DNA from: Mageeibacillus sp. UBA3781
GTDB taxonomy: Bacteria; Bacillota; Clostridia; Saccharofermentanales; Saccharofermentanaceae
Length of the DNA stretch: 54,621 nt
NCBI GenBank assembly: GCA_002368805.1
Contig: DFFH01000117.1
Location: 22,129-76,749, forward strand
Direction: 5' to 3'
The position numbers were made by a program, and so were the translations under genes. Positions 1-7,704 of the stretch are shown in pieces. The notes below the pieces were generated by a model. It searched no databases, was not told the origin of the DNA, and was given only the letters and a program-made list of their open reading frames with translations. Position 1 is the first letter of the stretch. Each line of letters starts with the position of its first letter.

Positions 1-87
1 GAGCGTATCCGTCAGATCGAAGCAAAAGCACTTCGTAAGCTTCGTCATCCGAGCCGCAGCAAGAAACTGAAGGATTATATCGATTGA
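1..87 (+). CDS. rpoD: RNA polymerase primary sigma factor, C-terminal end (partial)
   Basis: The frame is open from base 1 and ends at TGA 85-87. It encodes the last 28 residues of sigma region 4.2: RIRQIEAKALRKL, then HPSR and a Lys-rich tail ending DYID. In the housekeeping sigma-70/SigA family this helix-turn-helix end contacts the -35 element. The tail is nearly invariant across bacteria, so the family call is strong although only a fragment is visible. The rnfC start lies 28 bases downstream on the same strand with no terminator seen between, so read-through from rpoD into the Rnf-like operon is possible. Confidence 0.9.
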   Translation, partial: ERIRQIEAKALRKLRHPSRSKKLKDYID

Positions 88-114
88 TAAGCTTCTTGTG
101 CGAAAGGCGGGCAC

Positions 115-1455
115 ATGAAGAAACTTTCTTTCAAAACAGGATTCATGCCGAAAGATGGACTGGACTTCGTGCATCAACGTAAGTTTATGCGCGAAGCTCT
201 TCTTGAGGTATGCTCTCCGAGAGAAGTTACGATCCCGATGAAACAGCACATAGGAACTCCGTGCGATCCTGTCGTTTCCGTCGGTGACGAAGTGGCGATG
301 GGTGATCTGATCGGTGTCCCTTCCGACATGAACGGTGTTCCGGTTCATGCAAGTATTTCCGGAACAGTCACGAAGATCGATATGATCCGCCTTCCGAATA
401 AGGTCAGCTGTAAAGCTGTCACGATCAAGAACGACCTGCGCCGGCGTGTTTCATCCAAGATCCAGCCGAGAAAAGACATCGCGAAACTGTCATTGTCTGA
501 TCTTTCCAAACTTCTTTGGCAGTCCGGAATATGTGGCATGGGTGGTGAAGGAGTCCCGACATACACCAAGTGCGTTCGAGCAGAGAAAATGGGTGTGGAT
601 ACACTGCTGGTCAATTGTACCCAGAGCGAACCTTTTCTTTCCTGTGATCTTCATCACATCCGTGTAAATGCGACAAAAGTACTTCAGGGGGCGATGGCGC
701 TCTCCGGTGTGTGTCGTGTGAAAAAAGTCATATTCTGCATAGAAGATATGTGGGAAGATGAGATCGCCGCTCTTCAGATGGCAGTAGATAAGACAAAAGA
801 GCGCTACATGGACCGCAGTATAAGCATCCGGCTCTTTAAGACCCGTTTCCCGCAAGGATGCCAGCAGCTCCTTATAAAGGCGCTTTACGGAGTGGAGATC
901 CCGCTCGGAAGAGAGCCGGAAGAAGTTGTAAAAGCAGTGCTTTTCAATGCATCGACCTGTTTTGCTTTCTCGGAGATGGTAGAGAAGAATCAGCCGCTTG
1001 TCTCCCGTATCGTGACGATCTCGGGAGATACGATCACCGGCCATAATGTCATGGTGCCGATCGGCACAAGTGTGGAAGAAATCCTGGAAAGAGTTCCGGG
1101 CGCGCACTCCGCGCAGAGGATCGCCTGGGGCGGAGCGATGACCGGTGTTGCGATCGGCAGCTTGAAGGTGCCGATCATTAAGACAACGACAGCGATCACG
1201 ATTATCCGTAAATTCGAGCCGCCGAGACTGAACTGCATTCATTGCGGTACCTGTGTGGGCGCATGCCCGGTAGGCTTGTCCCCATATCTTCTGAACCGTT
1301 TGATCGAACTCGGACAGACGGAACAGATGGAAGCGGAATCCGTGGAACAGTGTATCGCCTGCGGTGCCTGCTCATATGTATGTCCTGCAGGTATCGAGCT
1401 TTCGACGAATATCGCAAAAGCAGCCCATCGGGCAAGGAGGAGTGCCACAAGATGA
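115..1455 (+). CDS. rnfC: Rnf complex subunit RnfC-like (NADH-side, two 4Fe-4S clusters)
   Basis: A 446-residue protein matching RnfC, the peripheral subunit that exchanges electrons with NAD(H) in Rnf ferredoxin:NAD+ oxidoreductase. The flavin/nucleotide-binding glycine-rich segment is at about 138-150 (GICGMGGEGVPTY). An SLBB-like segment follows around 300-330. Two ferredoxin-type clusters are complete: Cys374/377/380/384 and Cys413/416/419/423. The CDS starts at ATG 115 after an AAGGCGGG-like ribosome site. It overlaps rnfD by ATGA (1452-1455), which suggests translational coupling. The usual EPY-T-D motif reads EPFLSCD, a mild divergence. Unlike its downstream partners, this subunit keeps its visible cofactor motifs. 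Confidence 0.9.
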   Translation: MKKLSFKTGFMPKDGLDFVHQRKFMREALLEVCSPREVTIPMKQHIGTPCDPVVSVGDEVAMGDLIGVPSDMNGVPVHASISGTVTKIDMIRLPNKVSCKAVTIKNDLRRRVSSKIQPRKDIAKLSLSDLSKLLWQSGICGMGGEGVPTYTKCVRAEKMGVDTLLVNCTQSEPFLSCDLHHIRVNATKVLQGAMALSGVCRVKKVIFCIEDMWEDEIAALQMAVDKTKERYMDRSISIRLFKTRFPQGCQQLLIKALYGVEIPLGREPEEVVKAVLFNASTCFAFSEMVEKNQPLVSRIVTISGDTITGHNVMVPIGTSVEEILERVPGAHSAQRIAWGGAMTGVAIGSLKVPIIKTTTAITIIRKFEPPRLNCIHCGTCVGACPVGLSPYLLNRLIELGQTEQMEAESVEQCIACGACSYVCPAGIELSTNIAKAAHRARRSATR

Positions 1456-2420
1456 AGAGAAAACAGCTGGCTCCCCATATCCATGCCGATCAGCCGGCCG
1501 CCGAGCGGTATCTTTATGTGCTGGTGGCGCTGCTGCCTGCCTTTCTCGGTTCGGTTTTTTACTTCGGAGTCCGTATCCTTATTCTGGCAGTAATATCAAT
1601 GTTCTGCTTCTTTATGAGTGATTATCTGATCTCCGAAAAGCTATATCCGGAACTTCCGTTCCATGTGGACTACAGTTCTCTTGTATCAGGACTTCTTCTG
1701 GTGCTGATGATCCCTGCTTCAACTTCGTTCTGGGCTGTGATCATGGCGGCACTTTTCGGCTCTGTCCTGGTAAAACAGGCTTTTGGCGGTGCAGGAACGA
1801 ACGTGTTTAATCCGGCATTTGCCGCGAGAGCTTTTCTCGAATTTGCATGCCCGCTTCAGATGACGGCAAAAGAACTGCCATTTAAGAGTCTGTGGAACTT
1901 TTCATCACTGATTACGGGAAAACCCTGTAAAGAGGCACTTGCAACACAGATCCCCGCAGCAAGATGGCTGGATATTCTTTCCGGAAGGATGGTCGGCATG
2001 GCGGGGGTGACCTCGATCGTGCTTCTTTTCTTCGGACTTCTGATCCTTATGGAGAGAAAGCTTGTCCGCTATGAAGCATCCATCGCTTTCTTTGCCACGA
2101 TCGTTGTCGGATATGTCCCGTTCTACTGGGATCATCTGAGCTTCTATCAATTCTTCGCATGGCTGTCGCTCGGCGGAATCATGCTGGTAGGAATATTCGC
2201 ACTGAATGACTGCACAACGACTCCGATGGATCCGAGAGGCAGGATCCTCTTCGGCTTTGGGACCGGTGTTCTGACTCTTGTGCTGTACCGCTTCGGAAGC
2301 AGCAACTATGCGATGGTTTTCCCGATCCTCATGATGAATATGACGACACCTATCTTCGACAGATACCTGCGCCCGAGAGTATTCTCCAAGACGAGCTGGT
2401 TCCGGGAGGTGAAAGAATGA
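1452..2420 (+). CDS. rnfD: Rnf complex membrane subunit RnfD-like, flavinylation motif not seen
   Basis: A 322-residue polytopic membrane protein of the RnfD/NqrB family. Family landmarks are the GLLLVLMIP helix (80-88), KQAFGGAGTNVFNPA (108-122) and TTPMDPRGR (256-263). The start at ATG 1452 overlaps the rnfC stop. A longer open frame runs upstream inside rnfC, but homology begins at MKRKQLAPHI. RnfD normally carries FMN covalently on the Thr of an SGAT motif between the FNPA helix and the next helix. Here that stretch reads NFSSLITGKPC (149-159) and no SGAT occurs anywhere. The later GEtS-type motif reads AGVTS. Family membership is clear; normal flavin loading is doubtful. Confidence 0.85.
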   Translation: MKRKQLAPHIHADQPAAERYLYVLVALLPAFLGSVFYFGVRILILAVISMFCFFMSDYLISEKLYPELPFHVDYSSLVSGLLLVLMIPASTSFWAVIMAALFGSVLVKQAFGGAGTNVFNPAFAARAFLEFACPLQMTAKELPFKSLWNFSSLITGKPCKEALATQIPAARWLDILSGRMVGMAGVTSIVLLFFGLLILMERKLVRYEASIAFFATIVVGYVPFYWDHLSFYQFFAWLSLGGIMLVGIFALNDCTTTPMDPRGRILFGFGTGVLTLVLYRFGSSNYAMVFPILMMNMTTPIFDRYLRPRVFSKTSWFREVKE

Positions 2421-3643
2421 CTAGATCTTTCTTTAAAGGATTATCTGTCCGTGCAGCTATATGTGTCGTGCTGAGCATTACATTTCTCCTGTCATGCCTT
2501 TGGTATCACCGGCGTGTCAGCCGCTCTCGTGAACAGGACGAGTACAGAGCAGAGTATGGATCTCTGCTTATGGCATCACAGTACCGTTCGCTGAAAACGG
2601 ATGTACTGAAGAATCATCAGGATGTTAAGACAGTGTACAGTGCGTATGATGATTCCGGACGTCTTCTCGGATACATCGTGGATGTCGAGATGGAGACCGA
2701 TGCAGGATATATTCATACTCAGATGAGTATCAGTGAAAGCGGAGAGAACCTTCTGAATATCCGCGTAGTGGAGGAAGATAACGAAGGACCGCACTTTTCG
2801 GATGAGGAGATGGAGATCCTCCGGGAACAGTTAAAAGATGCGAGAATCCCGGTCGCAGTCCGTCAGGATGTGAAGATCGATACTCCCTATAAGGTCGACT
2901 ATGATCCGCTCCTGGGACTTCATGACGGCGTGTACTATGCCAGGAACGAAGAGGCCTCCAAGGACGGTTATACAGATTATTGCGAGATCGAGGTCAGCGG
3001 AGGCAGGATCATCCGTGTGACCTGGGATGCCGAAAATGAGCAGTCCCACACGACACGATCCAAGGACTCCATAAGCGGAGAGTATAAGATCTCCGGAAAT
3101 ATCTGGGCCGATCAGGCATACCGTCTGGAGAATCACCTGGTTCTGGTGCAGGATCCTGCAAAGCTTGCGATGAAGTCCGATGGAAAAACCGAGATCATCG
3201 ATGGCGTGACTATTGATATAACGACTTTTGTCAAACTGGTCAACGCATGTATCGGGTACTCGCGCACTTCATATACGAAGGATATGTTTATTTCGGATCA
3301 CGCATCGAAAGAGGATAAAGAAAACACGGAAGATACGACTCCGACCCCGACACCGGAAGCACAGCTTTCACCGGATCCTCAAGTTCCGACACCGGCTTCT
3401 GTTTCGGCGACCCCGGCTCCTACAAAAGCCCCATCGCAGATCGAAGTGATCGGTGGAGAAGACGGTGTGGTTTCCGGCGATGGTGCCAATGTCCTTTCGG
3501 ATAGTGTAGATGGGATCCCAATGAGTGAGATCCGTGCATATATCGATGGCCTTCCGGAGGATAAGAGCCGCACGGCAGCGCTCCTGTCCACGGTCAATCA
3601 GGCATATAAATTCATACGTGAATACTTGAACTGGGTGGGTTGA
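2417..3643 (+). CDS. rnfG: RnfG-like FMN-binding-fold protein with Pro/Thr-rich extension
   Basis: A 408-residue protein in the rnfG position, with an N-terminal membrane anchor (about 11-29) and the rest probably extracytoplasmic. Two FMN_bind-like segments can be read. One is at about 75-125 (LLGYIVDVEMETDAGYIH, then VVEEDNEGP). The other is at about 167-278 (GLHDGVYYARN, GYTDYCEIEVSGG, then WADQ and LENHLVLVQ). RnfG normally binds FMN on Thr of a D-x-x-S-G-A-T motif; the matching place reads DGVTIDITT (262-270). Residues about 305-340 form a Pro/Thr/Ala-rich linker, followed by a short C-terminal helical domain not expected in RnfG. It overlaps rnfD by ATGA. The assignment rests on operon order plus a weak fold match. 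Confidence 0.7.
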   Translation: MTRSFFKGLSVRAAICVVLSITFLLSCLWYHRRVSRSREQDEYRAEYGSLLMASQYRSLKTDVLKNHQDVKTVYSAYDDSGRLLGYIVDVEMETDAGYIHTQMSISESGENLLNIRVVEEDNEGPHFSDEEMEILREQLKDARIPVAVRQDVKIDTPYKVDYDPLLGLHDGVYYARNEEASKDGYTDYCEIEVSGGRIIRVTWDAENEQSHTTRSKDSISGEYKISGNIWADQAYRLENHLVLVQDPAKLAMKSDGKTEIIDGVTIDITTFVKLVNACIGYSRTSYTKDMFISDHASKEDKENTEDTTPTPTPEAQLSPDPQVPTPASVSATPAPTKAPSQIEVIGGEDGVVSGDGANVLSDSVDGIPMSEIRAYIDGLPEDKSRTAALLSTVNQAYKFIREYLNWVG

Positions 3644-3644
3644 T

Positions 3645-4772
3645 ATGACAGAGACGAAGTATATATCTTTAAAACAATATCGTATCTTCCTTTCCTTTGC
3701 ACTGCTGCTGATCTTTACGACCGGTACGGTTCCGGCATTCTGCAGCGCGGTGGCGCAGACGGTCATCTTTGTCCTTATCAATCTGATCGTCTTTTCCCGT
3801 ATTTCGAATAAGCGCGTCTGCTGGGGAATATTCCTTTCGGTTGCCGCGCTAATGGGTGAGGGAATGTATTTCCTTTCTCCGCTCCTTCCGAAAAGCTTCT
3901 ATGGAGACGGTTTTTTCCTTCTTCCGGCATCGGCTTTCCTTTTCCTTCTGGCACCGATGTTTGACTATATCAATGAGGAGAGAAAAATCTCCGCCGTGGA
4001 TTCGCTTCATGGCATTTTGTTCTATGTTATTTCAGGGATCCTGATCTCCGTGATCCGCGAACTCTTTGGTCAGGCGTCGCTTCTCGGAGTTGCTGTCCCA
4101 TCTATGTCGAGATGGCAGATCCGTCTCTTTTCCCATACATCCGGTTCTGCACTTTTGGTCCTCGGGATCATGGTGATCCTGGCCTGGTGGAAGAATATGG
4201 ATGAGGATGAAAGATGGATATTGGAGACATCGGAGAAAAAGTCGAAGATATACCGGCCGATCTCGGCAAAGACAGAGAAGCGGTTCATTCTTTTATTGAT
4301 CTGTATCCTCGTATATGATCTTTTGTTTGGAGCGATCGGTGCGGCAGTGATCTACGCGGCTCCCGCGCCGTATAATAAGCCGGCTCACATTGTGGCGCTT
4401 TCGGCACTGACATCGCTTCTTCTTTTGACGCTGCTCATCAAGGTGTTCCGTCTGTCTGATGCGCTGGATGAATACTTCTATGTGCCGCTTCTGACTGTCG
4501 TAATGACTTCGACACCTTTGATCGTATATACCCGCTATCTGGATATTCCGGATTCCACAGCCGCCGCTGTGAAGATTGCCTGGTGGGCTGCTCTTATGGT
4601 GGGTGTGTGGCTGTTTACAACGGTGGTCGTTGCCTATATACGATCGATTCATGAAAGACTGATGTTTGGAAAACAGCCGAAATGTCTGGAGGGGATCCCG
4701 CTCGTCGTTCTGCATGTGCTTCTGGCGATGATCGTATTCATGCCCTGGACAGATGTTCTGGCGAGACTGTAA
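3645..4772 (+). CDS. RnfE-RnfA fused membrane protein, Fe-S cysteines absent
   Basis: A 375-residue membrane protein in the place of rnfE and rnfA. The first half ends like RnfE: SAVDSLHGILFYV then ISVIRELFG (116-142; family SALDG...IREILG). The second half ends like RnfA: TVVVAYIRSIHERL (326-339) and LEGIPLVVLHVLLAMIVFMP (348-367; family GFPIALI...LALAFMGF). RnfE and RnfA each supply two cysteines to a 2Fe-2S cluster inside the membrane. At the aligned places I see no Cys: FTTGTVP for GLCPTLA, PMFDYIN for VNCIILG, YAAPAP for GICPFL, and VVMTST for TTNCAV. The gene starts one base after the rnfG stop. The pairing with Rnf is an inference from order and the end motifs. Confidence 0.65.
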   Translation: MTETKYISLKQYRIFLSFALLLIFTTGTVPAFCSAVAQTVIFVLINLIVFSRISNKRVCWGIFLSVAALMGEGMYFLSPLLPKSFYGDGFFLLPASAFLFLLAPMFDYINEERKISAVDSLHGILFYVISGILISVIRELFGQASLLGVAVPSMSRWQIRLFSHTSGSALLVLGIMVILAWWKNMDEDERWILETSEKKSKIYRPISAKTEKRFILLLICILVYDLLFGAIGAAVIYAAPAPYNKPAHIVALSALTSLLLLTLLIKVFRLSDALDEYFYVPLLTVVMTSTPLIVYTRYLDIPDSTAAAVKIAWWAALMVGVWLFTTVVVAYIRSIHERLMFGKQPKCLEGIPLVVLHVLLAMIVFMPWTDVLARL

Positions 4773-4786
4773 TTGGAGGAAGAATA

Positions 4787-5995
4787 ATGCAGGTCGTTAT
4801 CACATGTCTTTTTGGACTGGAACACTACTGTGTGGAGGATCTTGAGAAAATCGGATATGGACGCGAGGAGATGACGGTTTCTGATGGCCAGATCCTTGTA
4901 GATACGACTCCTACGACGATGGCGGATGACATCGCGAGGATCTGTATCTGGACGCGAAGAGGAGAGCGTGTGCTTCTTTCGATCAATACTTTCCCGGCAT
5001 CTGCATTTGAGGAGTTCTTCGACGGGTTTTCTGCGATGCGCTGGGAACAGTGGATCCCGAGCGGATGGGCGTTCCATGTGAACGGCTACTCCCGCGATTC
5101 CAAGCTGTTCGGCATTCCTGCCTGTCAGAGCCTTGCAAAGAAAGCAATCGTCAAATCCCTTCAGCGCGGACTTCATCTTCCGGAAGGAAGGATCATCGAG
5201 GAGAATGAAAAACTCGGAACCTGTAAGATCGTATTCGGTATCGTCAAGGATCAGGTCCGTGTCATGATCGATGTCACCGGAGCTGGACTGCACAAACGCG
5301 GCTACCGTCCGCTGATGCATGAAGCGCCGATCAAGGAGACTCTGGCTGCCGGTATGGTCAGCGCGGCACAGTACCGCTTCTTTGGAGAAGAGGCACTTGT
5401 CGATCCGTTCTGCGGCTCGGGCACGATCGTTATCGAAGCCGCGATGATGGCGCTCAATATCGCTCCCGGCCTGACTCGTCCGTTTCTTGGTGAGAAACTC
5501 CCGTATATCGGACTGAATGCATATGAAAAAGCAAAGAAAGAAGCCAGGGACATGGCAGATCTTTCACCGATGGATGACATCTATTTCTATGGCTCGGATA
5601 TCGATCCGAAGGCTGTAGCTACGGCGCAGAAGAATGCCCGGGCTGCCGGAGTTTCTGATTTCGTACGCTTCCGTGTCGCGGATTTCCATGAACAGACACC
5701 CCGTGCACTCTATGGATGGACGCATCTGAAAAGACAGCTGATCCTCTGTAATCCCCCGTATGGCGGACGTTTGCTGACTCCGGAAAAAGCACATGAGATC
5801 TATACGGGGATCGCAAAGACGTATCTTGATCCACAGGGATATTGCAGAAAAGGGATCCGTCTTTCGGTGATCACACCGGACGACTCTTTCGAAAATGCAG
5901 TCGTTCGAAAAGCGGATAAAAGAAGAAAATTGTATAACGGTTCGATTCGCTGTCAATTAACAAACTATTATCGTCTTCCGCCGAGAGAAAATTAA
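4787..5995 (+). CDS. THUMP-domain class I SAM-dependent RNA methyltransferase (RlmL/YpsC type)
   Basis: A 402-residue protein with an N-terminal THUMP-type RNA-binding region and a C-terminal Rossmann methyltransferase. The RGYRP element precedes the MTase domain, followed by LVDPFCGSGTIVIEAA (SAM motif I), GSDIDPKAVATAQ (acidic loop) and the catalytic NPPYGGR motif of N2-guanine methyltransferases. In the family this acts on 23S rRNA guanosine. ATG 4787 is chosen because GGAGGA lies eight bases upstream; the frame stays open farther upstream inside the previous gene. It lies 14 bases after the Rnf-like operon and is followed by an intrinsic terminator. Confidence 0.88.
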   Translation: MQVVITCLFGLEHYCVEDLEKIGYGREEMTVSDGQILVDTTPTTMADDIARICIWTRRGERVLLSINTFPASAFEEFFDGFSAMRWEQWIPSGWAFHVNGYSRDSKLFGIPACQSLAKKAIVKSLQRGLHLPEGRIIEENEKLGTCKIVFGIVKDQVRVMIDVTGAGLHKRGYRPLMHEAPIKETLAAGMVSAAQYRFFGEEALVDPFCGSGTIVIEAAMMALNIAPGLTRPFLGEKLPYIGLNAYEKAKKEARDMADLSPMDDIYFYGSDIDPKAVATAQKNARAAGVSDFVRFRVADFHEQTPRALYGWTHLKRQLILCNPPYGGRLLTPEKAHEIYTGIAKTYLDPQGYCRKGIRLSVITPDDSFENAVVRKADKRRKLYNGSIRCQLTNYYRLPPREN

Positions 5996-6056
5996 ACGAC
6001 AATAGTCCACCGCTCATGGACACCTGAAATGTCAAAATATGAAAAAGAGTATTCCG

Positions 6057-6081
6057 AAAGCCCTTGAAACAAGGGCTTTTT
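6057..6081 (+). terminator. Intrinsic terminator after the THUMP methyltransferase gene
   Basis: AAAGCCCTT (6057-6065) pairs with AAGGGCTTT (6071-6079) around a five-base loop, with a T-run at the 3' side. It lies 60 bases after the stop codon and probably ends the transcript that starts at or before rnfC. Confidence 0.8.
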
Positions 6082-6189
6082 CATGCCATGAAAACTTTTT
6101 GTGTTTTTCCGAAAACCCCTTGACAAAAAATGCACTGCCGAAATTTCGGCATTTGAAGAGGGTGTTTCCCGAAAATCCTTGTCTTTGAG

Positions 6190-6257
6190 TTATCCACAGA
6201 GTTTTCCACATTTTCCACAGGTTTTATTGTTCATGAACATGGGAAAACAGTGGAAAA
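6190..6257. promoter_or_regulatory. Cluster of four DnaA-box-like 9-mers
   Basis: TTATCCACA at 6190-6198 is a perfect consensus DnaA box. TTTTCCACA at 6202-6210 and 6211-6219 and the reverse-strand TTTTCCACT at 6249-6257 are one- to two-mismatch relatives. Four such sites in 68 bases in an AT-rich spacer suggest DnaA binding, either regulatory or titrating. There is no dnaA, dnaN or rpmH nearby, so this is not argued to be the origin. Confidence 0.5.
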
Positions 6258-6364
6258 CTTTGATGGACAAATCTTTTTCAAGACGATTCATTTGCTTTCA
6301 TTTCTCCGAAAAATGAAAGTTCAAAAAAGACTGAACTTCTACGTTCATATAAGGCGTAATCTGA

Positions 6365-6370
6365 TATAAT
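6365..6370 (+). promoter_or_regulatory. -10 box of the proA promoter
   Basis: A perfect TATAAT lies about 38 bases before the proA start and gives a short leader. The matching -35 place (CGTTCA at 6342-6347) is weak. Two inverted repeats sit just upstream and could bind an activator or repressor. Confidence 0.65.
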
Positions 6371-6407
6371 AAAGAGAAATAATTGTAAGGTTTAGGAAGT
6401 ATCAGGT

Positions 6408-7688
6408 ATGACGGATTTTGAAACACGCGCAAAAGAGGCAAAGCAGGCGTCCTTTGCGATGGCTGTGTTGCCTACGGATGTAAAGAACAAGGCGCTGCTT
6501 TCTATTGCGGATGCACTTGTTAAGAACAAAGACGCGATCTTTTCTGCGAATGCGGAAGATATGAAGAATGCGAAAGAGTCAGATCTCCCTATGCCGCTTC
6601 AGAAGAGACTCCTTTTTGATGACCATAAATTAAATGATGTCGTCAGCGGTCTGAAGAGCCTGACCACGCTTGCCGACCCTGTCGGCCGCGAACTGATGAA
6701 GACCGAGATGGATGACGATCTCGTTCTGACACGTGTCTCCTGTCCGATCGGAGTTCTGGGCATCATCTTCGAATCCCGCCCGGATGCTCTGGTACAGATC
6801 GCATCTCTGGCACTTAAGTCCGGCAACTCCTGTTGCTTAAAGGGCGGAAGTGAAGCTGTCAACAGCAACCGTGTGCTCTTTGAGGTGATCGAGAAAGCCT
6901 CTATCGAAGCAGGACTCCCGAAGGGCTGGATCGTCCTGATGGAGACGAGAAATGACGTTGCCGAGATGCTCCTTCTGGATAAGTATATCGATCTGATTAT
7001 CCCGAGAGGCTCGAATTCTTTTGTACAGTACATCATGCAGCACAGTTCGATCCCGGTCATGGGTCACGCGGATGGTGTCTGCCATCTGTATATTCATGAA
7101 AAAGCCGATAAGGATATGGCACTGAAACTTGCGGTAGATAGCAAGACCCAGTATGTAGCGGTCTGCAATGCCTGTGAGACGATCCTTGTAGATGAATCTA
7201 TCGCGAATGATTTCCTGCCGGCACTGGCAGAAGCACTGTCCGCTAAGAATGTGGAGCTCCACGGCTGCGAGAAGACGAAGGCGATCCTTCCGGATGTGCT
7301 CCCGGTAGAAGAGTGGCATCACGAATACCTCGACTACAAGGTCTCCATCAAGATCGTTTCCGGTCTTGATGAAGCGATCGGTCATATCAATACATATGGT
7401 TCCGGTCATACAGACGCGATCGTTACTTCCGACAAAGACGTGGCGGAAGAATTCCTGAACCGCGTGGACTCCGGTAATGCTTTCTGGAACTGTTCCACAC
7501 GCTTCTCGGATGGCTTGAGATATGGATTTGGTGCCGAGGTAGGTATCAGCACCAGTAAGCTTCACGCCAGAGGACCGGTCGGACTCGAAGGACTTGTGAC
7601 TTATAAGTATAAAGTCCGTGGTAATGGTAATCTCGTTGCGGATTATTCCGATGGAACCCGCAAGTTTACACATAAACATATTTTATGA
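6408..7688 (+). CDS. proA: Glutamate-5-semialdehyde dehydrogenase (gamma-glutamyl phosphate reductase)
   Basis: A 426-residue ProA, which reduces gamma-glutamyl phosphate to glutamate-5-semialdehyde with NADPH in proline synthesis. Family motifs are CPIGVLGIIFESRPDALVQI, LKGGSEAVNSN, the DLIIPRGSN segment, HADGVCH, the catalytic-Cys region VAVCNACETILV, and GSGHTDAI near the C-terminus. Length is typical. The start at ATG 6408 follows AGGAAG. The usual partner proB is not adjacent; rpiB and upp follow closely, so proA is co-transcribed with unrelated metabolic genes leading into the ATP synthase operon. Confidence 0.95.
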   Translation: MTDFETRAKEAKQASFAMAVLPTDVKNKALLSIADALVKNKDAIFSANAEDMKNAKESDLPMPLQKRLLFDDHKLNDVVSGLKSLTTLADPVGRELMKTEMDDDLVLTRVSCPIGVLGIIFESRPDALVQIASLALKSGNSCCLKGGSEAVNSNRVLFEVIEKASIEAGLPKGWIVLMETRNDVAEMLLLDKYIDLIIPRGSNSFVQYIMQHSSIPVMGHADGVCHLYIHEKADKDMALKLAVDSKTQYVAVCNACETILVDESIANDFLPALAEALSAKNVELHGCEKTKAILPDVLPVEEWHHEYLDYKVSIKIVSGLDEAIGHINTYGSGHTDAIVTSDKDVAEEFLNRVDSGNAFWNCSTRFSDGLRYGFGAEVGISTSKLHARGPVGLEGLVTYKYKVRGNGNLVADYSDGTRKFTHKHIL

Positions 7689-7704
7689 AAAGAGGTTCAG
7701 GAAG

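Larger units (their letters stand above)
6082..6407. other. Non-coding spacer with DnaA-box-like cluster and inverted repeats
   Basis: No convincing gene is seen. A 71-codon frame at 6101-6316 has no ribosome site and is Phe/Ser/Lys-rich, typical of AT-rich spacer. Contents in order: a TTGACA hexamer (6120-6125); the 16-bp palindrome TGCCGAAATTTCGGCA (6136-6151); TTATCCACA (6190-6198); TTTTCCACA twice (6202-6210 and 6211-6219); AGTGGAAAA on the opposite strand (6249-6257); an inverted repeat CTTTCATTT/AAATGAAAG (6295-6319); a second one AAGTTCA/TGAACTT (6317-6338); and the proA -10 box. The spacer is more AT-rich than the flanking genes. Confidence 0.7.

Noticed and set aside
1242..1451. Upstream extension of the rnfD frame inside rnfC
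   Set aside because: The extra residues are an out-of-frame reading of the RnfC ferredoxin domain; the ATGA overlap at 1452 is the natural start.
3645..4772. RnfE-RnfA fusion as a sequencing frameshift artefact
   Set aside because: The frame is continuous over 375 codons with a plausible cytoplasmic linker (about 183-212), and both halves diverge similarly, which a single error would not explain.
6190..6257. Chromosomal replication origin
   Set aside because: No dnaA, dnaN, recF or rpmH nearby and no clear DNA-unwinding element; only the 9-mers are present.
6101..6316. Small open frame of 71 codons in the spacer before proA
   Set aside because: No ribosome site, composition typical of AT-rich non-coding DNA, and it runs through the DnaA-box-like cluster and the palindrome.
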